This document shows positions 7,039 to 16,840 of a stretch of 64,000 bases of DNA, piece by piece; position 1 is the stretch's first letter; every line of letters begins with the position of its first letter. The stretch is from Firmicutes bacterium UBA1191 (GTDB taxonomy: Bacteria; Bacillota; Clostridia; Peptostreptococcales; Anaerovoracaceae). The notes beneath the pieces were generated by a model, which worked only from the letters and a program-made list of their open reading frames with translations, was not told the DNA's origin and did no database searches. The position numbers and the translations under genes are program-made. The stretch covers positions 41,646-105,645 of the forward strand of contig DBYH01000010.1 in assembly GCA_002310095.1 (NCBI GenBank), in the 5' to 3' direction.

Positions 7039-9630
7039 TTAGAGATTCTTCTTGAGATCTTCCAGTATTTTGAGGGCCTCTGAAGGCGTTGTATTCATGA
7101 GATCAAGGGATTTAAGCTTCTCCTTGACCGGATCAGGCACAGTTTCGAAGAATGTGAGCTGGGCCTCGCCGGTGTTTTCCTTTACGACCTCAACATTGTC
7201 CTCCATGTTGCCCACGAGGCTATCCAGATGACCTCTCGCGTTTGTCAGAAGCTCGTCAGGCACGCCGGCCAGCTGAGCCACATGGATTCCGTAGCTTCTT
7301 GAAGCGGAGCCCTCTACAATCTTGTGCAGGAACACGATGTTTCCATTATCCTCAATTACATCTACGTTGAGGTTCCTGACGCCGTCCAGAGTGTTCTCCA
7401 GCACTGTCATCTCGTGGTAATGGGTGGCGAAGAGAGTCCTGATGTGCCTTTTGCATACGAATTCAGCGGTAGCCCACGCGATGGACAGGCCGTCGTAGGT
7501 GCTCGTCCCCCGCCCTATCTCGTCCAGAATAATCAGGCTCTTGGCCGTGGCTGTGTTGAGTATGTAGGCCAACTCGCTCATCTCGACGAAGAAGGTGCTC
7601 TGACCCTGAGCCAGATTGTCGGAGGCTCCTATTCTCGTGAATATACGATCGCAGAGGCCGATATGGGCCCGCGCTGCCGGCACGAAGCATCCAGCCTGCG
7701 CCATGAGCACTATGAGAGCCGTCTGTCTCATGTACGTGGACTTGCCGGACATGTTAGGACCGGTTATTATCAGCAGACCAGCGTCCTTTCTGTCCAGATA
7801 TGTGTCGTTGGAGACAAAAACACTATCTCTGACTGTCTGTTCGATGACCGGATGACGCCCCTGCTCGATGGAAATGACGTCGCCGTTGTCGATCACAGGT
7901 TTGACGTAATCGTTCTTCTCGGCGGTCTGCGCAAAAGCAGTCAGCACGTCGAGGACAGCCACGGCGTGAGAAGTGCTCTGGATCTCCGCGATGTAGCCTT
8001 TGAGCCTGTCGCGCATCTCGCAGAAGAGCTCGTATTCCAGCTTGTTTATCTCCGCCTCCGCGTTGAGAACGAGTCTCTCGGTCTCTTTCAGCTGAGGCGT
8101 TATGAATCTCTCGCAGTTGACGAGAGTCTGTTTTCTGATGTAATCCTCGGGAACCAGATCGTAGAAGGACTTGGTTACCTCGATGTAGTAACCGAAGACC
8201 TTGTTGAAACCAACTCTCAGGTTCCTGATTCCTGTACGCTCCCTTTCGGTAGCTTCCAGGGACGCGATCCACAGCTGGGCGTCGTGTATGGAAGCCTTGA
8301 GGTCGTCCAGTTCCTTTGAATAGCCCGCTCTGATGAGGCCGCCCTCCTTGACAGTGAACGGTGGCTCATCGACTATGCCGGCGTCTATCATGGAACAAAC
8401 ATCCTCCAGAGGATAAATCTCCTCTCTAAGCTGGGCTATAAGGGTCGAATCGAGAGATGAAAGATCCATGAGTATCTCAGGAAGAACCCTGCATGAGTCA
8501 GCCAGGGCCACAAGATCAAGTCCGTTTGCCCTGCCCGTCGCGATCCTTCCGGCGAGACGCTCGAAGTCGTAAATCCTCTTCAGGTTTTCCTTGATATTGT
8601 TTCTCGTCAGAACATCGTCGACAAGAGTTTCCACAGCGTCGAGTCTGGCGTTGATCATCTCCGCGTTGTTAAGCGGCTGTCTCAGCCAGTGTTTCATGGT
8701 CCTTGAGCCCATGGCCGTGTGGGTTTTGTCCAGAACACCGAGAAGTGATCCGTGAAGCTTTTTCTCGAAGAGAGTCTCCGTAAGTTCAAGGTTCTTTATA
8801 GTCGCCTTATCCAGGGACATGTGCTGTCCCACCGAATATACAGAGAGAACTCTGATATGGGAAAGATCGCTCTTCTGGGTATCGTAAAGATAGAGAAGCA
8901 GCGCCCCGAGAGCTGTCTCGGAGTCAGTGTCCTCCTCCACTCCTATTCCTCTTGATGAAGTTACGCCGAAGTGGCGTCTGATTGTGTCCCTGAGGGCGTC
9001 TTTGCGGTAGAATCTGTCGCCGATCACGTTTATGTACGGATCAATTACAGTCGCCAGGTCCACTGTGTCGAGAATCATGGACGTGTTTTCGTCCAGAATA
9101 AGTTCTCTGGCGTTTATTTTAACCAGTTCATTAATGAGGGTCTGCCTGGCTCCGATTCCGGAAAAAGATGTAAGGCAGATCTCCCCTGTCGATACATCGC
9201 AGTACGAAAGTCCTATGCTCTCGCCGCCCGTAAAGACGGACGCGATGTAGTTGTTTTCCTTGTCGCTGAGCATGCTGCCGGTCATGGCTGTTCCCGGCGT
9301 AACGATCTGAATGACCTCACGCCTGACTATACCCTTAGCGGCGGCGGGATCCTCGACCTGCTCGCATATTGCGACCTTGTAGCCTTTGCCTATGAGGCGG
9401 GCTATGTACGTATCCGCGGCATGGAAAGGGACTCCGCACATGGGAGCCCTTTCATCTAAACCGCATTGTTTACCTGTAAGTGTAAGCTCAAGCTCTCGTG
9501 AAGCGGTTATGGCGTCGTCGAAGAACATTTCATAAAAGTCCCCGAGCCTGAAGAACAGGATCTCGTCCTTGTGTTCTTCCTTGATATCAAGATATTGCCG
9601 CATCATGGGCGAAAGCTTTGATTTTGCCAA
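7039..9630 (-). CDS. mutS: DNA mismatch repair protein MutS
   Basis: The 863-residue protein is a full-length MutS1. The mismatch-reading F-x-E motif is present in G-D-F-Y-E-M-F near residue 36. The ATPase shows Walker A G-P-N-M-S-G-K-S-T, Walker B D-E-I-G-R-G-T-S-T-Y-D-G and the T-H-Y-H-E signature. A short C-terminal tail matches the beta-clamp/tetramer region. It heads the mutS-mutL-miaA run and begins 10 bases after the aminotransferase gene, so the transcript probably starts further upstream. Confidence 0.97.
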   Translation of the reverse strand: MAKSKLSPMMRQYLDIKEEHKDEILFFRLGDFYEMFFDDAITASRELELTLTGKQCGLDERAPMCGVPFHAADTYIARLIGKGYKVAICEQVEDPAAAKGIVRREVIQIVTPGTAMTGSMLSDKENNYIASVFTGGESIGLSYCDVSTGEICLTSFSGIGARQTLINELVKINARELILDENTSMILDTVDLATVIDPYINVIGDRFYRKDALRDTIRRHFGVTSSRGIGVEEDTDSETALGALLLYLYDTQKSDLSHIRVLSVYSVGQHMSLDKATIKNLELTETLFEKKLHGSLLGVLDKTHTAMGSRTMKHWLRQPLNNAEMINARLDAVETLVDDVLTRNNIKENLKRIYDFERLAGRIATGRANGLDLVALADSCRVLPEILMDLSSLDSTLIAQLREEIYPLEDVCSMIDAGIVDEPPFTVKEGGLIRAGYSKELDDLKASIHDAQLWIASLEATERERTGIRNLRVGFNKVFGYYIEVTKSFYDLVPEDYIRKQTLVNCERFITPQLKETERLVLNAEAEINKLEYELFCEMRDRLKGYIAEIQSTSHAVAVLDVLTAFAQTAEKNDYVKPVIDNGDVISIEQGRHPVIEQTVRDSVFVSNDTYLDRKDAGLLIITGPNMSGKSTYMRQTALIVLMAQAGCFVPAARAHIGLCDRIFTRIGASDNLAQGQSTFFVEMSELAYILNTATAKSLIILDEIGRGTSTYDGLSIAWATAEFVCKRHIRTLFATHYHEMTVLENTLDGVRNLNVDVIEDNGNIVFLHKIVEGSASRSYGIHVAQLAGVPDELLTNARGHLDSLVGNMEDNVEVVKENTGEAQLTFFETVPDPVKEKLKSLDLMNTTPSEALKILEDLKKNL

Positions 9631-9640
9631 TTCCTTCTCC

Positions 9641-10840
9641 TTACTTGCCGAGCTTTTTGTTGTAAGCTTCGATACCGAGCTTGATCAGTTCGGCGCCTCT
9701 TCTCATCTTGTCAGGTGAGAGAACGTACGCGATACGCATTTCATCCTTGCCCAGACCAGGAGTGGCGTAGAATCCGGCAGCAGGCGCGAACATTACTGTT
9801 TCGCCCTTGTCGTCGAATTCAGTGAGCAGGAACATGAGGAAGTCCTCAACGTCATCGACCGGAAGTCTCGCTGTCATGTAGAAAGCGCCGCCAGGCTTCT
9901 GGCATACGACTCCAGGGATCTTTGAGATCTCTTCATAAGCCGCGTCTCTTCTCGCGCAGTACTCGTCTCTGGCCATGTCATAGTATGACTTATCCATTCT
10001 GTAGAGAGCCGCCGCGCCTACCTGCTCGAGGGTCGGACAGCAGAGTCTGCCCTGAGCCAGCTTGAGGATGCCGCTCATGAGATCCTGGTTCTTTGAGATT
10101 ACAGCGCCGACTCTGGCTCCGCATGCCGAGTATCTCTTCGATACTGAGTCTACGAGAACTACTCTGTCGGCAATGTCTTCGAGCATTCCGAATGACGTTA
10201 CCTCTCTGCCGTCGTACGCGAACTCTCTGTATACCTCGTCGGAGATGATCCAAAGGTCATGTTCCTTGGCGATGTCGCCGACTAGTCTCATTTCATCGAG
10301 AGTCAGCACTCTGCCTGTAGGATTTCCCGGGCTGATGCAGCAGATAGCTCTCGTATTAGGAGTTATCGCGGCTTCGATGAGATCTCTCTTCGCCCAGGCG
10401 TATCCGTCGTCAGCTGACGTGGTCAGCGGAGCGAGCACTCCGTTCACCTGATTGCAGAATGTATTGTAGTTCGTGTAGAAAGGCTCGGCGATGATAGCTT
10501 CTTCGCCAGGATTCAGCAGAGCTGTAAAGATAAGTGTCAGCGCTTCCGAACCGCCGTTGGTGATCAGGATATTATCCCTCGTGTAGTGCATGTTGTACAT
10601 GCTCATGTAGTCGATCATAGCGTCAAGAAGTTCGGTCACACCGCCTGATTCAGCGTACGCGATTACCTTCTTGTCGAAGTTGTTGATAGCCTCTTTGAAG
10701 CAAGTCGGAGTCTCAACGTCAGGCTGTCCGATGTTGAGATGGTACACTGTCTTGCCTTTGGCCTCGGCTTCGAAAGCAAATGTGTTGAATCTTCTGATAG
10801 GCGAAAACTGCATCGCACCTACTCTTTTGGAAATTTCCAT
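9641..10840 (-). CDS. Class I/II PLP-dependent aminotransferase (aspartate aminotransferase-like)
   Basis: The 399-residue fold-type I enzyme has the substrate-side motif L-N-I-G-Q-P-D-V near residue 35, a cofactor-binding N-P-T-G-R, S-D-E-V-Y-R, and the Schiff-base lysine in S-V-S-K-R-Y-S-A-C-G-A-R-V-G. It most resembles the AspC/AraT-like branch, but specificity (aspartate, aromatic or branched amino acids) cannot be fixed from sequence. The ATG at 10840 has an AAAGGAG site upstream. The 55-base gap to tlyA is AT-rich with no clear terminator. Confidence 0.85.
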   Translation of the reverse strand: MEISKRVGAMQFSPIRRFNTFAFEAEAKGKTVYHLNIGQPDVETPTCFKEAINNFDKKVIAYAESGGVTELLDAMIDYMSMYNMHYTRDNILITNGGSEALTLIFTALLNPGEEAIIAEPFYTNYNTFCNQVNGVLAPLTTSADDGYAWAKRDLIEAAITPNTRAICCISPGNPTGRVLTLDEMRLVGDIAKEHDLWIISDEVYREFAYDGREVTSFGMLEDIADRVVLVDSVSKRYSACGARVGAVISKNQDLMSGILKLAQGRLCCPTLEQVGAAALYRMDKSYYDMARDEYCARRDAAYEEISKIPGVVCQKPGGAFYMTARLPVDDVEDFLMFLLTEFDDKGETVMFAPAAGFYATPGLGKDEMRIAYVLSPDKMRRGAELIKLGIEAYNKKLGK

Positions 10841-10895
10841 TTCATCTTTCTCCTTTTGTTAAATAATCAGTGAAAATATATAAAAGCAATTGCCT

Positions 10896-11687
10896 TTATT
10901 TCAGTTCTTCATGGGAGGCCGCGACGACCCCATCCACATCTATATTATTATCGCATTTTTGTTTCTTCATGAAAAGAAGATATTCTATATTTCCTTTAGT
11001 TCCCGTGACCGGAGAATAAGTCAGTCCGTGTGTGTAAAGACCGTTCTCTTCTCCGTACCCGATAACGTTCCTGATGACCTGGCAATGGATATCCGGATCC
11101 CTGACTATGCCCTTCTTTCCGACCTGCTCACGGCCGGCTTCAAACTGCGGCTTTACCAGGCACACAAGGCACCCGTCGTCATGCAAAAGCAGACTGGCCA
11201 CAGGTAAAACAAGCCTGAGTGAAATAAAGGATACGTCGATGCTAATGAAGTCCACATCGCGCCCTATCTCATCCACATCCAGATAGCGGACATTGCACTT
11301 CTCCATGTTGACGACCCGGGGATCGTTTCTCAGCTTCCAGTCGAGCTGTCCGTAGCCCACATCTATGCAGTAGACCTTCGCCGCCCCGTTCATCAGCATG
11401 CAGTCGGTAAAGCCTCCTGTGGAAGCGCCGATATCGACTGCCTTTGCGCCTTCGAGGGCGAAATTCCACTCTCTGAGGGCTTTTTCCAGCTTCAGCCCTC
11501 CACGGCTCACATATGGGCATAAATCCTCTTTTACGGCGATTCTGGCGCTCTCATCGACAGGTGTGCCCGGTTTGTCGCACATGACGTCGTCGACATAGAC
11601 GAGACCCGCCATTATTGACGATTTTGCCTTTTCCCTGGAGGAGAAAAGCCCTCTTTCAGTTGTCAGTACGTCGAGTCTTTTCTTCAT
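10896..11687 (-). CDS. tlyA: TlyA-family rRNA 2'-O-methyltransferase (hemolysin A-like)
   Basis: This 263-residue protein joins an N-terminal S4 RNA-binding domain (about 1-65) to an FtsJ-type Rossmann methyltransferase. SAM and catalytic features are visible: S-R-G-G-L-K-L, D-I-G-A-S-T-G-G-F-T-D-C near residue 85, D-V-S-F-I-S-L and the V-K-P-Q-F-E lysine. TlyA methylates ribose 2'-OH in 16S and/or 23S rRNA; the hemolysin label is historical. The gene overlaps dxs by four bases, as in many Firmicutes. Confidence 0.92.
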   Translation of the reverse strand: MKKRLDVLTTERGLFSSREKAKSSIMAGLVYVDDVMCDKPGTPVDESARIAVKEDLCPYVSRGGLKLEKALREWNFALEGAKAVDIGASTGGFTDCMLMNGAAKVYCIDVGYGQLDWKLRNDPRVVNMEKCNVRYLDVDEIGRDVDFISIDVSFISLRLVLPVASLLLHDDGCLVCLVKPQFEAGREQVGKKGIVRDPDIHCQVIRNVIGYGEENGLYTHGLTYSPVTGTKGNIEYLLFMKKQKCDNNIDVDGVVAASHEELK

Positions 11688-13537
11688 GCCCTGTTCTGTC
11701 TGATCACCTCAGCTATGGAAACGCTGTCCAGTCCGTACTTTCTGTAGAGTTCGTCCTGGCTTCCGTGTTCTATGAATTTATCCGGCCATCCGAGATTGAT
11801 GACCCTAGTGCAGCCTTCGGCTGTCAGCGCCCTGATGGACTCGCCGATTCCTCCTGTAACTATTCCGTCTTCTATAGTGACTATGAGAGGAACGGCTTCG
11901 GCTGACGCCGAGAGTTCCTCTTCGTCGAGAGGTGTGATGCTGGCGATGTTGACAACACCGACGAAAACGCCTTCCTCTTCGAGTATGTCCGCGGCTTCAA
12001 GCGCAGGTCCGACCATGCTGCCGGCCGCCCAGATGTCAGCGTCGATACCTTCCTTTAGCCTTACGGCTTTTCCCGCCGTCTCGGCCAGCGGACCGCCCAG
12101 ATCCGCCGCGACGCCCCTCGGATATCTTATGGCGCACGGGCCGTCAATTGTCAGTGAAAGCTCAAGCATTTTCTCCAGTTCAGGCCCGTCCTTTGGAGCC
12201 AGAACGGTCATGTTCGGCATCGACCTGAGGTATACAAGATCGAATAGCCCGTGATGAGTCTCTCCGTCCGCGCCGACGACTCCCGCTCTGTCTATGCAGA
12301 AAGTTACCGGCAGATTCTGCAGACAGACGTCCTCGAGAATCTGGTCGTAGGCTCTCTGAAGGAATGATGAGTAGACGGCAACATACGGCCGCTGTCCTGC
12401 CTTTGCCAGACCCGCGGCGAAAGTTACACTGTGGGCCTCCGCGATACCGACGTCGAAGAAACGCTTCGGATATTTTTTGCAAAAGCATTCCAGCCCGACT
12501 CCGTCGGTCATTGCGGCGCTTATTCCGATGACCCTCTCGTCCATTTCGGCCATTTCGATGAGCTTGTCGCCGAAGACGCGGGAATATGATTTTCCCCCTG
12601 ATGACTTCAGAGGTTTTCCCGTATCAACATCGAATGCTCCTATGCCGTGGTATATGTTCGGGTGCTTCTCAGCCTTGGAGTAGCCTTTGCCCTTCTGGGT
12701 GACCGTGTGGACGAGAACAGGACCCTTAAGGCCCTTCGCCCTTTCCAGAGTCATGCACAGTTCTTTTATGTCATGTCCGTCTACGGGACCGATGTATTTG
12801 AATCCAAGTTCTTCGAAGAGTATTCCGTCGATAACGGCGTACTTGATGTCTTCCTTGGCGTTGTGTATTCCGGAAATGACGCTTTCACCGACGACAGGAA
12901 CCTTTGACAGTCCTTTCTTGACCTTTGTCTTCATGTGCAGATACTTGTCGGTACTGGTGATGCGTCCAAGGGATCTGGAAAGTCCGCCCGTGTTCTGGGA
13001 AATGGACATGCCGTTGTCGTTGAGAACGACGATGAGATTTGTGTTCATGCTGCCGGCGTTGTTCATGGCCTCATAGGCGAGACCTCCGGTCATTGCCCCG
13101 TCGCCGATCACCGATACTACCTTGTAATCATCACCGTTCAGATCTCTGGCCGCCGCGAGGCCAAGTCCGAGGGAAATGGACGTGCTGCTGTGGCCAGTAT
13201 CAAAAACATCAAAATCACTCTCGCAGGATTTAGGGAATCCGCTGATTCCGCCGTACTTGCGAAGAGTCTCGAAAGAATCCGCTCTGCCTGTCAGTATCTT
13301 GTGGACGTAGGACTGGTGCCCCACGTCCCAGATGATCTTGTCCTTCGGAGTGTCAAAGCATCTGTGCAATGCTATGGTCAGCTCGACTATACCCAGATTT
13401 GAAGCCAGATGGCCTCCCGTCTTTGATACTGAATCCACCAGGAAGTCTCTGAGTTCGTAGGACAGCAGTTCAAGCTGATCGTAGTCCATGGTTCTCAGAT
13501 CTTCCGGAAAGTTGTGTTCTGATAGATATTTGCTCAT
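11684..13537 (-). CDS. dxs: 1-deoxy-D-xylulose-5-phosphate synthase
   Basis: DXS condenses pyruvate and glyceraldehyde-3-phosphate in the first step of the MEP isoprenoid pathway, using thiamine diphosphate. The ThDP motif G-D-G-A-M-T-G-G with its distal N-N-A-G, the H-Q-S-Y-V-H-K-I active-site stretch, a transketolase-like pyrimidine domain (G-I-A-E-A-H) and the C-terminal domain are all present in 617 residues. The frame is open to 13609, but the ATG at 13537 fits family length, avoids overlap with ispA and follows AGAAGGAATT. It pairs with ispA directly upstream. Confidence 0.96.
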   Translation of the reverse strand: MSKYLSEHNFPEDLRTMDYDQLELLSYELRDFLVDSVSKTGGHLASNLGIVELTIALHRCFDTPKDKIIWDVGHQSYVHKILTGRADSFETLRKYGGISGFPKSCESDFDVFDTGHSSTSISLGLGLAAARDLNGDDYKVVSVIGDGAMTGGLAYEAMNNAGSMNTNLIVVLNDNGMSISQNTGGLSRSLGRITSTDKYLHMKTKVKKGLSKVPVVGESVISGIHNAKEDIKYAVIDGILFEELGFKYIGPVDGHDIKELCMTLERAKGLKGPVLVHTVTQKGKGYSKAEKHPNIYHGIGAFDVDTGKPLKSSGGKSYSRVFGDKLIEMAEMDERVIGISAAMTDGVGLECFCKKYPKRFFDVGIAEAHSVTFAAGLAKAGQRPYVAVYSSFLQRAYDQILEDVCLQNLPVTFCIDRAGVVGADGETHHGLFDLVYLRSMPNMTVLAPKDGPELEKMLELSLTIDGPCAIRYPRGVAADLGGPLAETAGKAVRLKEGIDADIWAAGSMVGPALEAADILEEEGVFVGVVNIASITPLDEEELSASAEAVPLIVTIEDGIVTGGIGESIRALTAEGCTRVINLGWPDKFIEHGSQDELYRKYGLDSVSIAEVIRQNRA

Positions 13538-13550
13538 TCTGTAATTCCTT

Positions 13551-14447
13551 CTAGCACACTCTCGACGCAAGCATCTCCGCCAGTTCCACGAAGAGCTCGG
13601 CGTTGTCATAGTACTCGGCCAGTGCTTCCTTGGCCGCGTCGGTAAGTTCTCTCAGTTTCGCCTTAGATTCCTCGAGACCGTAGAGAGCCGGATAGGTCGC
13701 CTTGCAGTTGGCTTCGTCGTGTCCTACTTCCTTGCCGAGGAGTTCCTGATCACCCTCCACGTCGAGAATGTCATCGCATACCTGGAACGCCAGTCCCAGA
13801 TTCTCGGCGAAGGTGGTGAGATTGTCGAGATCGTGCTCATTGCAGCAGCCAAGTCTGGCGCCCGCCCTGACGGCTCCTATTATCATATCGGCCGTTTTTG
13901 TTATATGTATGTAGTCCAGAAGTTCTTTTGAACATCTTTTGTTCTCAGCTTCCACATCCGCGATCTGTCCCGCGACCATGCCCGTTACTCCGGCGCCCTT
14001 GACTATTTCGTATGCGGCTCTGATTCTGCATTTCAGAGCGTCGATGTTGTCAAAGTACAGGAGCATGTCTCTCTGCATCGCCTCATAGGCGGCTGACTGA
14101 AGCCCGTCCCCGGCCAGTGTAGCCACGCCGTCGCCGTATATCACGTGATTTGTCGGCTGACCGCGCCTCAGTTCGTCATCGTCCATGCACGGAAGATCGT
14201 CATGGATCAGTGAGTAGGTATGGATGTACTCGATGGCGCAGGCGTACGGAAGGGCCTCCTCGGCCTTGCCTCCGCAGAATTCGCAGGCAGCCATGAGGAG
14301 AACAGGTCTTATCCTCTTTCCGCCAGCCGTGAGGCTGTACTTCATGGAGTCATAAAGAGTGATGCTCTTCTGATCTATGTCAGGGATGAAGTCAAGCAGA
14401 TGCTCTTCAAAAAGCTCCCTGTATTCGTCAATAGTCCTGTCGATCAT
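13551..14447 (-). CDS. ispA: Farnesyl diphosphate synthase / short-chain prenyl transferase
   Basis: The 298-residue enzyme builds geranyl and farnesyl diphosphate from C5 units. The first Asp-rich motif appears in L-I-H-D-D-L-P-C-M-D-D-D-E-L-R-R-G and the second in F-Q-V-C-D-D-I-L-D; G-K-R-I-R-P lies near residue 44. Length and the insert in the first motif fit the bacterial FPP synthase type. It sits between xseB (4-base overlap) and dxs, the usual Firmicute arrangement. Confidence 0.94.
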   Translation of the reverse strand: MIDRTIDEYRELFEEHLLDFIPDIDQKSITLYDSMKYSLTAGGKRIRPVLLMAACEFCGGKAEEALPYACAIEYIHTYSLIHDDLPCMDDDELRRGQPTNHVIYGDGVATLAGDGLQSAAYEAMQRDMLLYFDNIDALKCRIRAAYEIVKGAGVTGMVAGQIADVEAENKRCSKELLDYIHITKTADMIIGAVRAGARLGCCNEHDLDNLTTFAENLGLAFQVCDDILDVEGDQELLGKEVGHDEANCKATYPALYGLEESKAKLRELTDAAKEALAEYYDNAELFVELAEMLASRVC

Positions 14448-14632
14448 TTCGTGAGCACCTCTACTTTCTGCTGGGCCTCCTCAAGTATTATTGAACACTC
14501 CTTGTAGGCCTTCAGTCCTTCCTCGTAGTTCTTAATGGCGTCTTCGAGGGAAGTCTCCTGTGATTTCAGTTTCTCAGAGGCTTCCTCCAGTTTTTTCAGT
14601 GACTGTTCAAAAGTCAGTTTTTCCTCTGCCAT
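14444..14632 (-). CDS. xseB: Exonuclease VII small subunit
   Basis: XseB is a 62-residue coiled-coil protein that coats the large subunit of exonuclease VII, a single-strand DNA exonuclease. The sequence has the family signature T-F-E-Q-S-L-K-K-L-E-E and the L-E-D-A-I-K-N-Y-E-E-G-L-K motif. It follows xseA by 13 bases and overlaps ispA by four, so its translation is probably coupled to both. Confidence 0.93.
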   Translation of the reverse strand: MAEEKLTFEQSLKKLEEASEKLKSQETSLEDAIKNYEEGLKAYKECSIILEEAQQKVEVLTK

Positions 14633-14645
14633 CTTCAGATCCTCC

Positions 14646-15848
14646 TTAGTTTACGCGGGTTATCTCGGCCGCTGCGCTGCCCGAGCCTGTTTCTATGTTA
14701 ACGTTCTGTCCTACTTTCAGTTCATCCGTTCTGCTGATAATGTGGCCGTTCTCATCCGTTACTACGCTGTATCCTCTCGAAAGGATCGCCTTAGGATCGG
14801 ACGCGTCTATGAGAGCCTTCAGCAGTTTCACGCGCTCTGCGCCTGAGCTTAACCTGGCGGTGAGGTTTTCGCCCATGGACTCGATGATGCGGTCCACGTT
14901 CATCTGCTCGTAATCGATACGCGTGCTGATGCCTTTTGCAAAGGCATTAGGATCCAGGGCGGCAAGCCTGTTTTTTCTTATCTCGACGAACTGAAGAAGT
15001 GCCGACGCAAGGTTGTCCTTCATGTCTCTCAGATACTCTCTCAGCTCGCCTGTGTCCGGAACCGCCATCTCAGCGGCGCCCGTCGGTGTAGCCGCTCTGA
15101 AGTCAGCAACGAAGTCGGAAATGGTGAAATCCGTTTCATGGCCGACAGCGGATATGACAGGAATCTTCGACGCGAAGATGCTCCGGGCCACGACTTCCTC
15201 ATTGAAAGCCCAGAGTTCTTCCATGGAACCGCCTCCCCGGCCTGTGATTATGATATCTGTATCGCTGTAATTCTCATTTATATCGTCGATGGCCCCTGCT
15301 ATGTCCTGAGCCGCCGCCGGTCCCTGCACGAGTACAGGATAAACGAGAATGTCAACGTAATCGTTCTTGTTCTTTATGGTCCTGATAATATCTCTGACAG
15401 CAGCGCCCGTATCGGAAGTGACCACAAAGATCTTCTTCGGAAAATCAGGCAGCGGTTTTTTGTTCTCGGCGGCAAAGAGGCCTTCTTTTTCGAGCTTGGC
15501 TTTCAGTTTTTCAAACTGTATTGCCAGCTGTCCTTCGCCATTGACCTCGATGTCCCTGATGTTCAGGGAATAGTATCCGCCCCGCTCATACACGGAGATG
15601 TATCCCGAGGCGACTATTTCTATGCCCTCTTCCATCGGACACGTGATGCGCTCCAGATTTGAAGCGGCCAGGAAGCAGTTCAGCTTGCTGGACTCGTCCT
15701 TGAGGGAAAAGTAAACATGCCCCGAGCTGTGAAACTTCAGGTTGCTTATCTCCCCCACCACCGAAACGTTGCCTAGGATCGGATCAGTCTTAAGGACCCG
15801 TCCGATGTAATTGTTCAGTTGTCCTACTTTTATCGGTTTCAGTCCCAT
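14646..15848 (-). CDS. xseA: Exonuclease VII large subunit
   Basis: XseA is the catalytic subunit of exonuclease VII. In its 400 residues it has an N-terminal OB-fold (about 1-100), the catalytic core with I-I-T-G-R-G-G-G-S near residue 200, a D-F-V-A-D-F-R-A-A-T-P-T-G-A-A-E motif, a helical coiled-coil region and a C-terminal R-G-Y-S-V-V segment. It overlaps the TsaD-like gene by 10 bases. Confidence 0.95.
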   Translation of the reverse strand: MGLKPIKVGQLNNYIGRVLKTDPILGNVSVVGEISNLKFHSSGHVYFSLKDESSKLNCFLAASNLERITCPMEEGIEIVASGYISVYERGGYYSLNIRDIEVNGEGQLAIQFEKLKAKLEKEGLFAAENKKPLPDFPKKIFVVTSDTGAAVRDIIRTIKNKNDYVDILVYPVLVQGPAAAQDIAGAIDDINENYSDTDIIITGRGGGSMEELWAFNEEVVARSIFASKIPVISAVGHETDFTISDFVADFRAATPTGAAEMAVPDTGELREYLRDMKDNLASALLQFVEIRKNRLAALDPNAFAKGISTRIDYEQMNVDRIIESMGENLTARLSSGAERVKLLKALIDASDPKAILSRGYSVVTDENGHIISRTDELKVGQNVNIETGSGSAAAEITRVN

Positions 15849-16840
15849 AAGTACCTGCTGCCCAGAAGGGCCGTTCCGACCGCGTTGTCCGACGAAAGTT
15901 CAGGGCCCGCGAAAAACGCCTTGATCCCTTTCGCCTCCAGTCTCTCGGTTATGTATTCTTGTATGAACCTGCTGGAGGATACTCCACCGGACATGTAAAT
16001 GCTGTCCGTACCGGTTTTTTCGGCGTTCTGCATTATCATCTCGATCATGGATTCGGAAATCTTCTCGAATATTTCCCGGATGAAGTAGTATATGCCTTTC
16101 TGCATGCCGCCAAGGGTATTCCTTATCTGCGTATCAAAGCCGGACAGATTCACATAAGCGTCCTGAACCTTGATTTTCGTAAGTTTATCTGTGTGGTCCC
16201 GGGCCCTCATTGCGAGCCCGTCCAGAGCCTCCCCGCATGGAAATGGCAGTCCCAGGGCTACGCCAGCCCTGTCAAGTACCTGTCCGTATGAAATATCCTT
16301 CGTTCCGCCCGTGATCTCTATGTCATAGAAGGCGTTCTCGCCCTTCAGATTCGCGAATGATGTCAAATTTTCCGGCGCGTGTTCCTTCTGTGTTATCTTA
16401 AGAAGTTCGCATGTGCCTCCTGAAAAGTGGCAGGCCGCGAAAACGCCTTCCGGTCTTTCCGCAAAGGCAGACAGCGCAGCTTCCACATGTCCTTCCTGAT
16501 GGGAGAACCCAACAGCCGGCACGTTCAGTGCCGAGGCTATGGATACAGCCTGTCCGGATCCTGCCGTAAAGCACGGCATGTATGAACCTTCAACGGATCT
16601 CGGTCTTGTCGAGTACGCGACAGCGTCTATCGGGCCTTCGTAGACCTCCCTCAATTCAGCGAACATCTCCGGCAGATTCTGCACGTGCTGGAACAGTGCT
16701 TCCGACTGTCTGAGACCTCTCTCCCCTTCCTTCACTTTGAGGAAACGTCTCAGGTCAGCCAGTATCTCTCCGCCCCGGACAACAGCGACGGATGTCTTGT
16801 AGTTGCTCGTGTCTATTCCGAGGACGTGCCTGTCATTCAT
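15839..16840 (-). CDS. TsaD/Kae1-family paralog (peptidase M22-like)
   Basis: The 333-residue ASKHA-fold protein starts G-I-D-T-S-N-Y-K-T-S where genuine TsaD has G-I-E-T-S-C-D-E-T. It keeps a metal-site H-Q-E-G-H and a C-terminal S-G-G-V-S-S-S phosphate loop. TsaD transfers threonylcarbamoyl to A37 of ANN-reading tRNAs, but this divergent form is a paralog found between xseA and nusB in Clostridia, and its function is not established. The altered N-terminus suggests a changed or lost activity; the true tsaD should lie elsewhere. It overlaps nusB by eight bases. Confidence 0.75.
   Translation of the reverse strand: MNDRHVLGIDTSNYKTSVAVVRGGEILADLRRFLKVKEGERGLRQSEALFQHVQNLPEMFAELREVYEGPIDAVAYSTRPRSVEGSYMPCFTAGSGQAVSIASALNVPAVGFSHQEGHVEAALSAFAERPEGVFAACHFSGGTCELLKITQKEHAPENLTSFANLKGENAFYDIEITGGTKDISYGQVLDRAGVALGLPFPCGEALDGLAMRARDHTDKLTKIKVQDAYVNLSGFDTQIRNTLGGMQKGIYYFIREIFEKISESMIEMIMQNAEKTGTDSIYMSGGVSSSRFIQEYITERLEAKGIKAFFAGPELSSDNAVGTALLGSRYLWD

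Noticed and set aside
10841..10895. Terminator in the tlyA-aminotransferase gap
   Set aside because: The AAAGGCAATTGCTTTT palindrome has almost no loop and only an AT-mixed tail, so a working terminator is doubtful.
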